Assembly: GCA_044227925.1 (NCBI GenBank)
Contig: JBGAVW010000012.1
Coordinates: forward strand, 24,321 to 88,320
DNA: 64,000 nucleotides
Direction of reading: 5' to 3'
Origin: JADJLQ01 sp044227925
GTDB taxonomy: Bacteria > Bacteroidota > Bacteroidia > Chitinophagales > Saprospiraceae
A program made the position numbers and the translations under genes. Below, piece after piece: positions 1 to 8,881 of this stretch. Below the pieces are notes generated by a model. It did not search any database, was not told the origin of the DNA, and worked only from the letters and a program-made list of their open reading frames with translations. Position 1 is the first letter of the stretch; every line of letters begins with the position of its first letter.

Positions 1-3000
1 GTCAATTAATTTGTAATCCGTATTCCATACAATGATTTCCTGGTTATGATGAAAAGATGATATTAATTTTCCGGCGCGTAAATAATAAAGAAACATTAAA
101 TGATCTGAATTCCCGTCTAATAATTTAATGTGTTTTCCATTTATTTCAATGACTTCAATCTGTTTAGAAGTAAATTTATTGGTTGGGTTTGGGGAAATTG
201 GAGAAGGATCATTTGCAGCAGCCTCTCTAGTGATAAATAGTTTTGTACCATCTCCATTGTATGTGATGGATTTGATATCAGGTGATACAGTGATAGAATC
301 AAGTAATAAACCTTTGATGGTATAGAAGCGGATAATGCCTTTTGGATTAATATCGGAATAATTTACGGTGTATATGCAAAACTGATTGGATAAAGGTGAT
401 ATTGAATAGGAAATAATACCCACTTCAATGATTTCGTTTTTGGTATCCTTTTTTTCTTCACCGACGATTTGAATCAATCTACCGGTTTTATCGTGAATTT
501 GTAGCTTTCCTCCACCGGTATAACCAAAAATATGGTTACCATCCTGGGTCCAATCTATATTCAAAAATACCTGGCTGTCATTTACACTGTCAGTGTTGGC
601 TGAAACTTGCATTCTGCCTGAAGGTTTGCCATCAAAGTCAAGTATGGTAAGGGTCGGCAATGAAGCAAACGGAATCATACGATTTGCCGGTATATTGTAA
701 AGCAGATCCGTAAAACTGGTGTCTGATTTATATATTTCAGTGTACCAGGGCAAATGGTGATCTTTGGATCTGTAATAGGCATGAGTCATGGCTTTTTTAA
801 TTTCCGGAATTGAGGATTCTTTATGAATATCCATTCCTATCAGAGCATATTGCAATGCTTTCGTTGGATCAGTACCCAGTACGTTTACTGAGGCAGCAGC
901 CATATGGTTTACTTTTTTATCTTCATTATCTTTTACTGACTTAAAATATTGTTTTGCAATCACTCCGGATCCAACTAAGGATATGATTACCACAGCCCAT
1001 TTAAAGATATTCAGTAATCTTTTTTCTCTTTCCTTTTTCTTTATCTCTTTTCTACTGCTATCCATCAGTTTTTTTATCTCCTCTGAATAAGCAGGTAAAA
1101 ACTTTTGAACTTTTTCTAATAACTTAAGATCCCAGATATCCAGTGTGGCCATGTCCGAGCCAGCCCGTACTGCTTCAATCCTGGAATTGAGGACCCGTTT
1201 AGCTTGTTGCAACGGAAGTGAAGAAAGTTGTTGGGTTTTTACCACGGATTTTGCCAATGTGTCGTGTGCTAACATGGCTGAATTATCGGTTGTACCCAAA
1301 TCGGTTATTAAAAACATCTCTTTACAGCTACGCAATACTTCTTCACTTTCTTTTACAGCGAAAGGAAATTGCTCAACTAATTGTTTTTCACTTTTTGCAG
1401 CTGAGGTACTATTAGCCGTACAATAAAATCCAAGAACATCATATACAAATCCAATATCAAAAAGTGCCGGTAGCTTTTTCTTTATTTGTATTAGTTGGTT
1501 ATGGAGAAATTCATCCATAGCCAATCCTTCTTCTTTTAGTTCATGATAAACCTGATGGGTAAATGTAGGTGAGGATGCATTATTGTCTGTAGCTTTTTTC
1601 CAAAGTTTTGTAAGTAAGATTTGCAGCATAGGAGCGATCGGTGCATCCTGATCTGAGACCAGGTCAGCAGCTATAACTTCGGCGAGCCCATCTTCTACTT
1701 TAATATTGTAACGTGATTTTAGCTTAGGTGTGTTTTGAATACCCTGGAATATCTCCAGAATGTCTTTTTTTGATATATGTTCAATAAAGAATTTGCCCCT
1801 GGGTAATTCATGTATTTTACAAAATTCATCTAATTCAGGATGATACTCCTTTCTAAAGCTCAAAACTATTTTTCCTTTTGGCAGATTTGAAATCGAACCA
1901 AACAACGGTTTTAAATTAGAAAATAATTGGCCAACTTCATTGTCAATATGAATATTAGGTCTGGTATACGCTTCTTCCACCTGATCCAAAATGATTAATA
2001 ATGGCTTATTGGATTTGGATTCAAAGCGATGCCAGGCTTCAGTAATAGATGCAGGGGGTGTTTCAGTTTGCTGTACTTGTTCATCCGAAACTTCCTTTAA
2101 CTGGTCTGTAATTTTATGTATTAATGAATCAATTTCTTGTTTGGTGGTATCTTTTACAGAGGTTGCCAGGTATTTTAAGTTTTCAAGTATAAAACGGGTA
2201 TCATTTTTAGCTGGAGAAAAGTTGACTTCATTTTCGGGTTGGAAACCATTCAGTTTTAATATGGCATAAAAAAGGGTTTTACTCAGACCAATAGTCCCAT
2301 TTCGACGAAGATAAATAATTTGATGGCTTTGTTCCAGCCTGGGTTGTAAACCGGCATCCAGCAGACTCGACTTACCTACCCCGGACTGACCATAAAATAA
2401 TAATATAGGCGGTGAGTTTTTATCCGTGATCGCAGTATAAAGTGATCGGATATAATATGATCTTCCAAAGAAAATTTCAGCATGTCTCCGCTCATACCGG
2501 CTAAGATATAAAAAAGGTGTTTCCGGTAGATTGAATATCGGTGGGATTTCTGGTAGACCGTAAAGTGGATTTCCTGAGATGTCAGGAAGGTTCCAGTCTT
2601 TGATTGCTTCAGCCCCTGCCTTTATTTCCATCACCCAGGGAAACCGATCTATACTTTCTTTTTTTCCTTCCCAAAATAATGCTCTTAATTCCGTGGTGCC
2701 ATTGGCAATCTTTACTTCGTCAGTAGCAGTAGCCCATGATTTAGATATGGAATTACCGTCTGAAATGCCATTGTAGAAGCGAATCGAAAGCTGGGTAGCA
2801 ATGCCATCATTGATAGAGGTACTGGTACCTATTGTGCAGGGAATTCCGGCTTTTACAAGTTCCTTGCTTTGTTCCTCAGAAGAACATCCATTTAAAAAGA
2901 CCAATTTAAGATTTTCATGTTTCGCTAAAAATGGCACAAGTCCATCTTTGTGTGTAAGCTCTTGTTTGCCATCCAGTTTCTCCAACAAAAGCGAAAATCC

Positions 3001-3243
3001 ATTGGCGTGGCCTCCATAATGAAAGATAGATATTCTTGGACCTAAATTTGGATCCTGAAAGACATCTACTATATCTGAGATAGATGCAGAAGACCTCTCT
3101 ACCACATCACATAGGCCTTTGTTTACAGCCTCTGAAAGTGCATTCCGAATACCGTGCATTTCTGCAGACAGATTTCTTAGGTAAAGTGCATTGTCCACTT
3201 TATCATTTGCAAATGCTAAGAATATTACTGGTTTAAAACTCAA
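1..3243 (-). CDS. CHAT protease-STAND NTPase-TM-beta-propeller protein (3' end outside window)
   Basis: The frame is open for at least 1081 codons and leaves the window at position 1. Residues 1-200 are a CHAT (caspase-like) domain: it starts KPVIFLAFAND and shows the His/Cys dyad as HYGGHA (His79) and LNGCSS (Cys120). A STAND-type NTPase follows, with Walker A GQSGVGKSS (residues 285-293) and Walker B LIILDQVEE (Asp420). A single transmembrane helix (about 743-765) is preceded by a strongly basic stretch, so the protease and NTPase should be cytoplasmic. The rest looks like WD40-type propeller blades, probably on the far side of the membrane. No in-frame ATG exists before the CHAT core. I chose TTG at 3243-3241 because it gives the family's usual N-terminus; an in-frame stop overlaps the end of the caspase gene, so the start cannot lie further upstream than about 3333. 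It lies 88 bp behind the caspase gene, probably in one operon. Likely role: a sensor whose NTPase oligomerises and switches on the CHAT protease. The substrate is unknown. Confidence 0.85.
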   Translation of the reverse strand, partial: MSFKPVIFLAFANDKVDNALYLRNLSAEMHGIRNALSEAVNKGLCDVVERSSASISDIVDVFQDPNLGPRISIFHYGGHANGFSLLLEKLDGKQELTHKDGLVPFLAKHENLKLVFLNGCSSEEQSKELVKAGIPCTIGTSTSINDGIATQLSIRFYNGISDGNSISKSWATATDEVKIANGTTELRALFWEGKKESIDRFPWVMEIKAGAEAIKDWNLPDISGNPLYGLPEIPPIFNLPETPFLYLSRYERRHAEIFFGRSYYIRSLYTAITDKNSPPILLFYGQSGVGKSSLLDAGLQPRLEQSHQIIYLRRNGTIGLSKTLFYAILKLNGFQPENEVNFSPAKNDTRFILENLKYLATSVKDTTKQEIDSLIHKITDQLKEVSDEQVQQTETPPASITEAWHRFESKSNKPLLIILDQVEEAYTRPNIHIDNEVGQLFSNLKPLFGSISNLPKGKIVLSFRKEYHPELDEFCKIHELPRGKFFIEHISKKDILEIFQGIQNTPKLKSRYNIKVEDGLAEVIAADLVSDQDAPIAPMLQILLTKLWKKATDNNASSPTFTHQVYHELKEEGLAMDEFLHNQLIQIKKKLPALFDIGFVYDVLGFYCTANSTSAAKSEKQLVEQFPFAVKESEEVLRSCKEMFLITDLGTTDNSAMLAHDTLAKSVVKTQQLSSLPLQQAKRVLNSRIEAVRAGSDMATLDIWDLKLLEKVQKFLPAYSEEIKKLMDSSRKEIKKKEREKRLLNIFKWAVVIISLVGSGVIAKQYFKSVKDNEDKKVNHMAAASVNVLGTDPTKALQYALIGMDIHKESSIPEIKKAMTHAYYRSKDHHLPWYTEIYKSDTSFTDLLYNIPANRMIPFASLPTLTILDFDGKPSGRMQVSANTDSVNDSQVFLNIDWTQDGNHIFGYTGGGKLQIHDKTGRLIQIVGEEKKDTKNEIIEVGIISYSISPLSNQFCIYTVNYSDINPKGIIRFYTIKGLLLDSITVSPDIKSITYNGDGTKLFITREAAANDPSPISPNPTNKFTSKQIEVIEINGKHIKLLDGNSDHLMFLYYLRAGKLISSFHHNQEIIVWNTDYKLID

Positions 3244-3331
3244 GAGTTGGTAATCAAGGTTATTTGTTGTTTTTTGGTACGAAACCTTAATTTGAGGATC
3301 CGTACTGCGAATAGTATACCAAGTTACAAAT

Positions 3332-5122
3332 TTATCTGGTTAGTTTCACTACAAACCGATTGGTAAACCATTCGCCTTTGACTTTGGTAGGTCTGCTTAG
3401 GCCAGGGACCAACCTTTGTGATAATTCTATTTTACCAAATTCCATATCTTTCAGTTGCAACCTAAAATCATCCGTCCGTTCAGTGCTGATGATGAATAAA
3501 AATGTATCCGTAGAACTTGCCATCCCCTCAGGCAAGGTGAAATAATCTTTTTCTGTACCACCCCAGAACAAAACACTATTCGTATCTGATACTTCTAATG
3601 GTTCGTTTTTAAGCGGTACTACACCAAATTGTTCTGATAAATAAAGTAAAGCGAAATTCAAAGGCTGAGTAAATTTATTTTGTGCCCATAGTTTAAATCG
3701 TTGCTGGTTCCCATTATTTTTCAGATCAATAATTCCAGGCGAATATTTTTTTCCTTCTATTTCTAATTCAATATTGACTACAGATGGTGAAAGATTGGTT
3801 TTATTATTTTGAAGATTGAATAACCTGGTCCAGGTAGCAATTTGATTAAGATGAATTACTAATTCAGGTATTGCGTTGGGATGATTTTTAGTAGCTTTCA
3901 GGATTACTTCATTTCTGCTTCTATCAAATACTTCGAAATTTTCATCAGTATGGCTGATGGTATAAGGTTCATCTCCGGTTGGAACAGTATTGTATTTTAT
4001 CAAAGGGAAAAACTTGGCTTCTTCGATAAATGCAGTATGAAAAGTACTATCCACTTTTAATCCATAGCTAAATGGGATATCTGGTGCAGATAATAACCGG
4101 GCGTAGTACTTTTCTTTTTTTTCGAGTCTATCATTACTTTCGATAGAAGCATTTTGAGCCCTGGACTTGGATATCGTAGTTATTACCACGGAAGTATTCA
4201 TATCACTCTCTTTATACAATGCAATTTTTACATTGTCTGAGATTCCCAATATTTGGCCACCTTCGATTACCCAGCCATCCTCCTCAGAGAAAGTTACCGG
4301 ATACTTAGGAATAGTATCAACTACTGATCCATCCAGAAACCTGGTGTACGAGTCCGTCTCACCGGATAATTCGAGTTGCGGATCCTGGTCCCATTTCATA
4401 CTTACAACGCCTTGTCGAAGATTGACCATCAAATCGGCATACGATATTTCTTTTCCGGATTGATTTAACGTATCAATGAGGTTTTGAGTAAATAATCCAC
4501 CACCATCGAAAGATTCCTTTGCACTTTGAAATCTATTGCAGGCAGCAAGAAAAATGTATTTCCCATCGGGTACAGTCAATCCTTTCTCTTTATAATATCC
4601 ATTCATATAAGACTCTAATGTTCTTTTATCAGGTCTTTCGGTGGATAACCTTTTGACAAAATCGGTTGCACTACGGGTGCCTGCACCACTATGACAAGAA
4701 TCTAATGATACCAGAATATGAGCTTTAGTCTCGCTGAGTTCAGCTAATAATACAGCCAGTTCTTTATCTGCAAAGTCATTGCCATCCGGCCGGCTGTCAT
4801 ACAGTACTAACGTTTCATCTTTTTTACCTGAGTTTACCTCGAAAAACTCAGGAGCCGAAGTTTGTCTTGAACCATGACCACTATAATGAAACCAGATTAC
4901 ATCATTTTCTTTGGCTTGTCCCAGGTGATTTTTAAATCCATTCAGAAAATTTTCCCGTGTGGCTTCTTTTTCTAATAAAGTCTGGATGTGAAGTGGCCGG
5001 TCACCAAAATTTTTCTCAAGGTAGTCTTTAATCTTTTTAACATCTTTTACAGCTCCTCCAAGTTTAGGTACCGGAGGAGGATAATTGTCGATGCCTACTA
5101 ATAACGCATATATGGTTTTCAT
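3332..5122 (-). CDS. Caspase family protein (peptidase C14, orthocaspase-like)
   Basis: A 596-residue protein whose first 240 residues are a p20-like caspase domain: YALLVGIDNY at the N-terminus, catalytic His83 in HYSGHGS and catalytic Cys143 in SLDSCHSG. Caspase homologues cleave after basic residues or Asp; the specificity cannot be read here. The remaining 350 residues look like beta-rich domains without a motif I recognise, apart from a final sandwich region (about 490-596) of the kind found on many Bacteroidota caspase proteins. There is no signal peptide, so it should be cytoplasmic. ATG start at 5122 with a TAnnTTTG element 20 bp upstream. It is the first gene of a likely two-gene operon with the CHAT-STAND-propeller gene. 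Two different caspase-fold proteases side by side suggest a proteolytic cascade; that is inference. Confidence 0.9.
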   Translation of the reverse strand: MKTIYALLVGIDNYPPPVPKLGGAVKDVKKIKDYLEKNFGDRPLHIQTLLEKEATRENFLNGFKNHLGQAKENDVIWFHYSGHGSRQTSAPEFFEVNSGKKDETLVLYDSRPDGNDFADKELAVLLAELSETKAHILVSLDSCHSGAGTRSATDFVKRLSTERPDKRTLESYMNGYYKEKGLTVPDGKYIFLAACNRFQSAKESFDGGGLFTQNLIDTLNQSGKEISYADLMVNLRQGVVSMKWDQDPQLELSGETDSYTRFLDGSVVDTIPKYPVTFSEEDGWVIEGGQILGISDNVKIALYKESDMNTSVVITTISKSRAQNASIESNDRLEKKEKYYARLLSAPDIPFSYGLKVDSTFHTAFIEEAKFFPLIKYNTVPTGDEPYTISHTDENFEVFDRSRNEVILKATKNHPNAIPELVIHLNQIATWTRLFNLQNNKTNLSPSVVNIELEIEGKKYSPGIIDLKNNGNQQRFKLWAQNKFTQPLNFALLYLSEQFGVVPLKNEPLEVSDTNSVLFWGGTEKDYFTLPEGMASSTDTFLFIISTERTDDFRLQLKDMEFGKIELSQRLVPGLSRPTKVKGEWFTNRFVVKLTR

Positions 5123-5141
5123 ATTTGTTTGGAATTTACTT

Positions 5142-5149
5142 CAAAGTTA
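5142..5149 (-). promoter_or_regulatory. Putative -7 element of the caspase/CHAT operon
   Basis: The minus strand reads TAACTTTG, a full match to the Bacteroidota -7 consensus TAnnTTTG, 20 bp before the caspase ATG. No clear -33 TTG was found at the expected spacing. The 90-bp gap is shared with the divergent DinB-like gene. Confidence 0.45.
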
Positions 5150-5212
5150 AAATTAGAAAATTATTCCCGAATCGATAATTACTGGTATAATTGTTCATTA
5201 AAATTTTAAAGC

Positions 5213-5713
5213 ATGATCAGTTTTATAGAATCTTTTAAGCAAGAATTGGAACTTGAAGCGGTGCAGACCCGCCGAATGCTCCAAATAGTACCTGAAGACA
5301 ATATGGATTGGAGACCTCATCCCAAAAGTATGAAGATAAAATCCCTTGCTATGCATATTGCAGAGATGCCATTGATGATTGCTTTGGCTTTGAAATATCC
5401 CCGATGGGACTTTGCTAATTCGCCATATCCACCTGTAAAATGTACTGATGTAAAAGAATTGCTTGCCAGATACGAATATTCCATAAATGAAGCTTTGAAT
5501 GCCATAGCAGATTCAAAAGATGATATATTGGAGGAACCATGGTCCATGGGAATGGGGGACATTACCTATTTAAGTATGCCCCGATGGCTTGCAGTACGGC
5601 ATGCATTCGGTCAAAATGCTCATCACAGAGCTCAGTTACAAGTATGCCTGAGGCTTTTAAACATTCCTGTACCCGGACCGTATGGACCTAGTGCAGATGA
5701 AATGGGAGGATAA
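5213..5713 (+). CDS. DinB family protein
   Basis: A 166-residue four-helix protein of the DinB/YfiT superfamily, putative metal-dependent enzymes (some act as thiol transferases). The expected metal ligands are visible: His48 in AMHIAEMP and the C-terminal pair in the motif FGQNAHHRAQL near residue 140. The opening segment (SFKQELELEAVQTRRML) and the NMDWRPHPKSMKI turn fit the family. No signal peptide. It diverges from the caspase gene and converges with the next minus-strand gene, the two stop codons being 2 bp apart. The actual substrate is unknown. Confidence 0.85.
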   Translation: MISFIESFKQELELEAVQTRRMLQIVPEDNMDWRPHPKSMKIKSLAMHIAEMPLMIALALKYPRWDFANSPYPPVKCTDVKELLARYEYSINEALNAIADSKDDILEEPWSMGMGDITYLSMPRWLAVRHAFGQNAHHRAQLQVCLRLLNIPVPGPYGPSADEMGG

Positions 5714-5715
5714 GG

Positions 5716-7338
5716 CTATTTTTTCTTAGTTGCTTTTTCTGCCGGTCTGCTTACTTTGAATGGGAACCTGATTTCAGTCCAATCCGCAGGTATATCCAGT
5801 TGTACTGAGGTAATATTTCCCAAATAAAACTGATGCTCAAACGATTTCTCGTTTTTATATTCAGTGCTGGAGTAGCTATCTTTTTTAAGTGGGAATACGG
5901 GAGACTTACCATATACACGTAAAGCCTGAAGTGAACTGTTGCTCAGGATATCTTCGACTTCCGCTAAGACATCTCGGTTTAAAGTAAGTTTATTACCGGT
6001 GATTGCGGCAATACCAGCTTTTTCATCCGCCCGTTTATAGGTATGGGTATTGATTTTACCGGGATATTTTACTACAATGAATCCTTCTGCTTCATCGTAC
6101 TCCAATGGATTGTAATCTTCATTCTGAGGGGTACAATACATTTCGCATTTTTCAGAATCATAAAAACCATCCGTTTCGGATTCTTTGACCAGCTTCTTTT
6201 TATTATAAAATTTTAAATTTTGAAAAGAAGTTTGAGCATACCGCAGGAGTAACTTGTCCGAGGGCAGGCCAAACTGTAGTCTATACGTTATTGATTTATC
6301 CCATTCGTTTACTACTTTTATTATTTGGATTTGCTTTTTATCCTTTATTTTGTTTGAGTCAATAGCAACTAAATTTGAAAAATCCTTTGGCAAAACATGT
6401 TGATATTGTTCATTTGTCACATTGCCTAACCCATTAGTCAAAATCGGTTTGGGCATGATGGTGATTTTGTTTTTTGTATCTATTGACTTTACCAATTCAT
6501 ATACATCTACACTGGCTACTACTCCATTCACTTTAATATACATCAGTGACCCGGAACTGAGATCCTTAGGCAGCCCAAGTGATTTAATGATATCTTTTTC
6601 CGGCTCAAAAGCAAATGAGGTATTGCTGTTCACATCCAGGGGTTGACCATTTACATTGAAAGGGATAAGCTGAAAATTTTCATAACTGGTATCTATCCAG
6701 ATGCTGGCGAAATCATTTTCGATTTTTAACAATCTACCTGTAGTGCTGCCTATCGCGAATGGTTTATTAATCTGGCTTTTATCTAATTTCGCGATATTCA
6801 ATTTGATTGGGGTCCGTACGCTGATCTCAGCTTCCACTTTAGTGATTTTATTTTGAAATGTATCCTTTAATTTTAAAAATGTCTGTCCACCATAGGTAAT
6901 GGACGACCATCTCTCAGAGCTGTTGTTTGGATCAGCCAACAAATGATCTTTATTTGACCGGTCCAGTGCTTTTAACCACTTTACATTGTATTGAACCATG
7001 TCGGGCCCGGGAAAGAAGAAATTATCAAATTCGACTAATATCTGACTGGTTTCACCGGAAAATGGAGAAGGCCTGAAAAAAAAGCTTGAAGTAAATAATT
7101 TTGTGAGTTCTTTGGCCTTGGCTTCACTTAACTCTTGCGGTAAGGAATGATCTTCCAGTCGATCAGGTTTTACGGTGGCAGATGGCTTGAATTCTTCCTC
7201 TATTGCTTTCAGCATTTCTTTTTGAAATTCCTTTAGCATAGCGATACTGTCAGCTGCAGTAGTAGGTATGCCGGCATGCTTCTGGCCCCAGCTATTAACC
7301 GCAATTGTCATGAATAAGAATAGAACTACGTTTTTCAT
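5716..7338 (-). CDS. Secreted protein of unknown function
   Basis: About 540 residues. The frame can be extended to a GTG at 7395, but the ATG at 7338 is preferred: it gives a clean signal peptide (MKNVVLFLFMTIAVNSWGQ, cleavage near residue 18) and follows the A-rich leader typical of Bacteroidota. The mature part contains no domain I recognise; it is lysine-rich, looks mostly beta and alternating beta/loop, and ends in a basic tail (KATKKK). It contains a DSEKCEMYCTPQNE segment with two Cys that could pair. It lies 81 bp downstream of coaX on the same strand and may be co-transcribed. Probably periplasmic or outer-membrane associated. Confidence 0.7.
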   Translation of the reverse strand: MKNVVLFLFMTIAVNSWGQKHAGIPTTAADSIAMLKEFQKEMLKAIEEEFKPSATVKPDRLEDHSLPQELSEAKAKELTKLFTSSFFFRPSPFSGETSQILVEFDNFFFPGPDMVQYNVKWLKALDRSNKDHLLADPNNSSERWSSITYGGQTFLKLKDTFQNKITKVEAEISVRTPIKLNIAKLDKSQINKPFAIGSTTGRLLKIENDFASIWIDTSYENFQLIPFNVNGQPLDVNSNTSFAFEPEKDIIKSLGLPKDLSSGSLMYIKVNGVVASVDVYELVKSIDTKNKITIMPKPILTNGLGNVTNEQYQHVLPKDFSNLVAIDSNKIKDKKQIQIIKVVNEWDKSITYRLQFGLPSDKLLLRYAQTSFQNLKFYNKKKLVKESETDGFYDSEKCEMYCTPQNEDYNPLEYDEAEGFIVVKYPGKINTHTYKRADEKAGIAAITGNKLTLNRDVLAEVEDILSNSSLQALRVYGKSPVFPLKKDSYSSTEYKNEKSFEHQFYLGNITSVQLDIPADWTEIRFPFKVSRPAEKATKKK

Positions 7339-7419
7339 TTTTTGGGAATTATTTGATTGAAATGAATTCTGAAATAAAGTTACTAGGATTGGCACAACTA
7401 ATCCGGAAAACTATACGTG

Positions 7420-8199
7420 TCATCCTGCTTCCATCTTTTCCCTGATGATTCGACCTGCTTCCCGCAATCCTTCCAGTGTCAGATTAGGAATATAATGGTC
7501 TATCCTGTCAACCAATGAAAAAATAATATTACTCAACCCACCGGTGCATACTGCATTTAATTTTAACCCCAGTTCTTTCTCTTGAGCTGCAATGATACCT
7601 TTTACGAGACCATCGTATCCATAGGTTATACCCGCCTGTATGGCATGTTCTGTGCTTTGGCCTAAAGCAGATGCTGGCTGGATTATTGGCACTTCATATA
7701 ATTGAGCAGTATTAGAAGTAAGTGATTTTATGGCTGTTTGGAGACCTGGTGCAATACTTACTCCAACTATTTCCCCCTCTGAGTTGATGGTTGTAAAGCT
7801 CATGGCAGTTCCAAAATCTACTACGATGGAGTTCGTCTTATATTTTAAATGTACAGCCAGGGCATTGGCAACCAGGTCTGTCCCTATTTCTGAAGGCTGC
7901 AATATTTTGATGGGAAGATATTTGTAAGTATCCTGATTAAGGTGGATTGGAGTGTGACCGGTAATGCTGAGTAAAGAATCTGAAATTCGGTTTGTGATAT
8001 CCGGCACCACACTGCTTATGGTTATTTGGTATTCACCATCATTTTCGTTTATGATTTTAGTAATCAAATTTTCAAAAACAGAGAGGTCCTCTTTTAGCTG
8101 CCTTATTTTTAGCCTATGTATCTGAGGCTCAGTGTTATATTTGCCCCATAGCCCCAGTACCAAATCTGTATTTCCTATGTCTATCAACCAATCAATCAT
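7420..8199 (-). CDS. coaX: Type III pantothenate kinase
   Basis: This 259-residue enzyme would carry out the first step of coenzyme A synthesis, ATP-dependent phosphorylation of pantothenate, in the cytoplasm. It has the ASKHA-fold motifs of CoaX: the N-terminal phosphate loop DIGNTD, the pantothenate-site segment GTDLVANALAV, and the second phosphate motif VVDFGTAMSF followed by GVSIAPGLQTA. Length matches the family (about 250-260). The family usually has GxDR where this protein has GTDL, a conservative deviation worth noting but not loss of the fold. ATG start; divergent from scpB with a gap of only 67 bp. Confidence 0.93.
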   Translation of the reverse strand: MIDWLIDIGNTDLVLGLWGKYNTEPQIHRLKIRQLKEDLSVFENLITKIINENDGEYQITISSVVPDITNRISDSLLSITGHTPIHLNQDTYKYLPIKILQPSEIGTDLVANALAVHLKYKTNSIVVDFGTAMSFTTINSEGEIVGVSIAPGLQTAIKSLTSNTAQLYEVPIIQPASALGQSTEHAIQAGITYGYDGLVKGIIAAQEKELGLKLNAVCTGGLSNIIFSLVDRIDHYIPNLTLEGLREAGRIIREKMEAG

Positions 8200-8234
8200 G
8201 AGTATGAAAATAGAGAGTCTTTGGCAAATTTGAG

Positions 8235-8242
8235 TAATTTTG
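8235..8242 (+). promoter_or_regulatory. Putative -7 element of scpB
   Basis: TAATTTTG matches TAnnTTTG and lies 24 bp before the GTG chosen as the scpB start. It overlaps the in-frame TTG at 8240, which makes that TTG an unlikely start. Confidence 0.4.
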
Positions 8243-8266
8243 TGCTTTACTTATAAAACTGAAAGT

Positions 8267-8872
8267 GTGGAATTACTTGATTTACAAATAGAGAGCTTGA
8301 TTTTCGTATCATCTGAGCCTTTAAAATTGGATGATCTGATTGCCTGTCTGGAAGCCTATCACAAAGAAAAAGTGGATAGATCTATGGTATTAGAATCCAT
8401 CGATAATATCAAAACTAAATATGGATCTGAAGATTTTGCCTTTGAACTGCAGGAAATAGCAGAGGGATATCAATTTATGACCAAAGGTGCATTTCACCCA
8501 ATTATAAAAGCATATCTCAATCAAATGAATCAGAAAAGATTGAGCCGTACGGCCCTGGAAACATTGGCTATTATTGCCTACAAACAACCGGTTTCCAAGC
8601 CAGACATAGAAAGAATCAGGGGTGTAAACTGTGACCATACCATTCAAAAGCTATTGGAAAAAGAACTGATTTCCATTTCAGGTAGGGGAGATGGTGCGGG
8701 AAAACCAATTCTTTATATTACCAGCGAAAAATTTATGAACTATTTTGGCCTCAAAAGCATTGATCAATTACCTACTATCAAGGAATTTGACAGCGGATTC
8801 AATGAAATAGGTGAAGAGATCCCCATAGAAAGAATGATTATGGACCTTGATCAGGAAGGCAAAACAAATTAA
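8267..8872 (+). CDS. scpB: Segregation and condensation protein B
   Basis: ScpB binds ScpA and SMC in the condensin-like complex that compacts and separates chromosomes. The protein (about 201 residues) has the two winged-helix domains of the family: IESLIFVSSEPLKLDDL at the N-terminus, the hallmark TALETLAIIAYKQPVSKPDIE in the centre followed by IRGVNCDHTIQKLLEKELI, and a GRGDGAGKPILY hairpin. There is no ATG at the 5' end. I chose GTG at 8267 (M-ELLDLQIESL) because it matches the family N-terminus and sits downstream of the -7 element; a TTG at 8240 would add nine residues. DUF2480 follows after 9 bp, so they are probably one operon. Confidence 0.92.
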   Translation: MELLDLQIESLIFVSSEPLKLDDLIACLEAYHKEKVDRSMVLESIDNIKTKYGSEDFAFELQEIAEGYQFMTKGAFHPIIKAYLNQMNQKRLSRTALETLAIIAYKQPVSKPDIERIRGVNCDHTIQKLLEKELISISGRGDGAGKPILYITSEKFMNYFGLKSIDQLPTIKEFDSGFNEIGEEIPIERMIMDLDQEGKTN

Positions 8873-8881
8873 ACTAAAAAC

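Noticed and set aside
7339..7395. Upstream GTG start of the secreted protein before coaX's end
   Set aside because: It would place 19 polar residues before an otherwise perfect signal peptide; the ATG at 7338 is preferred.
8240..8266. TTG start for ScpB
   Set aside because: It overlaps the -7 element TAATTTTG; GTG at 8267 gives the family N-terminus.
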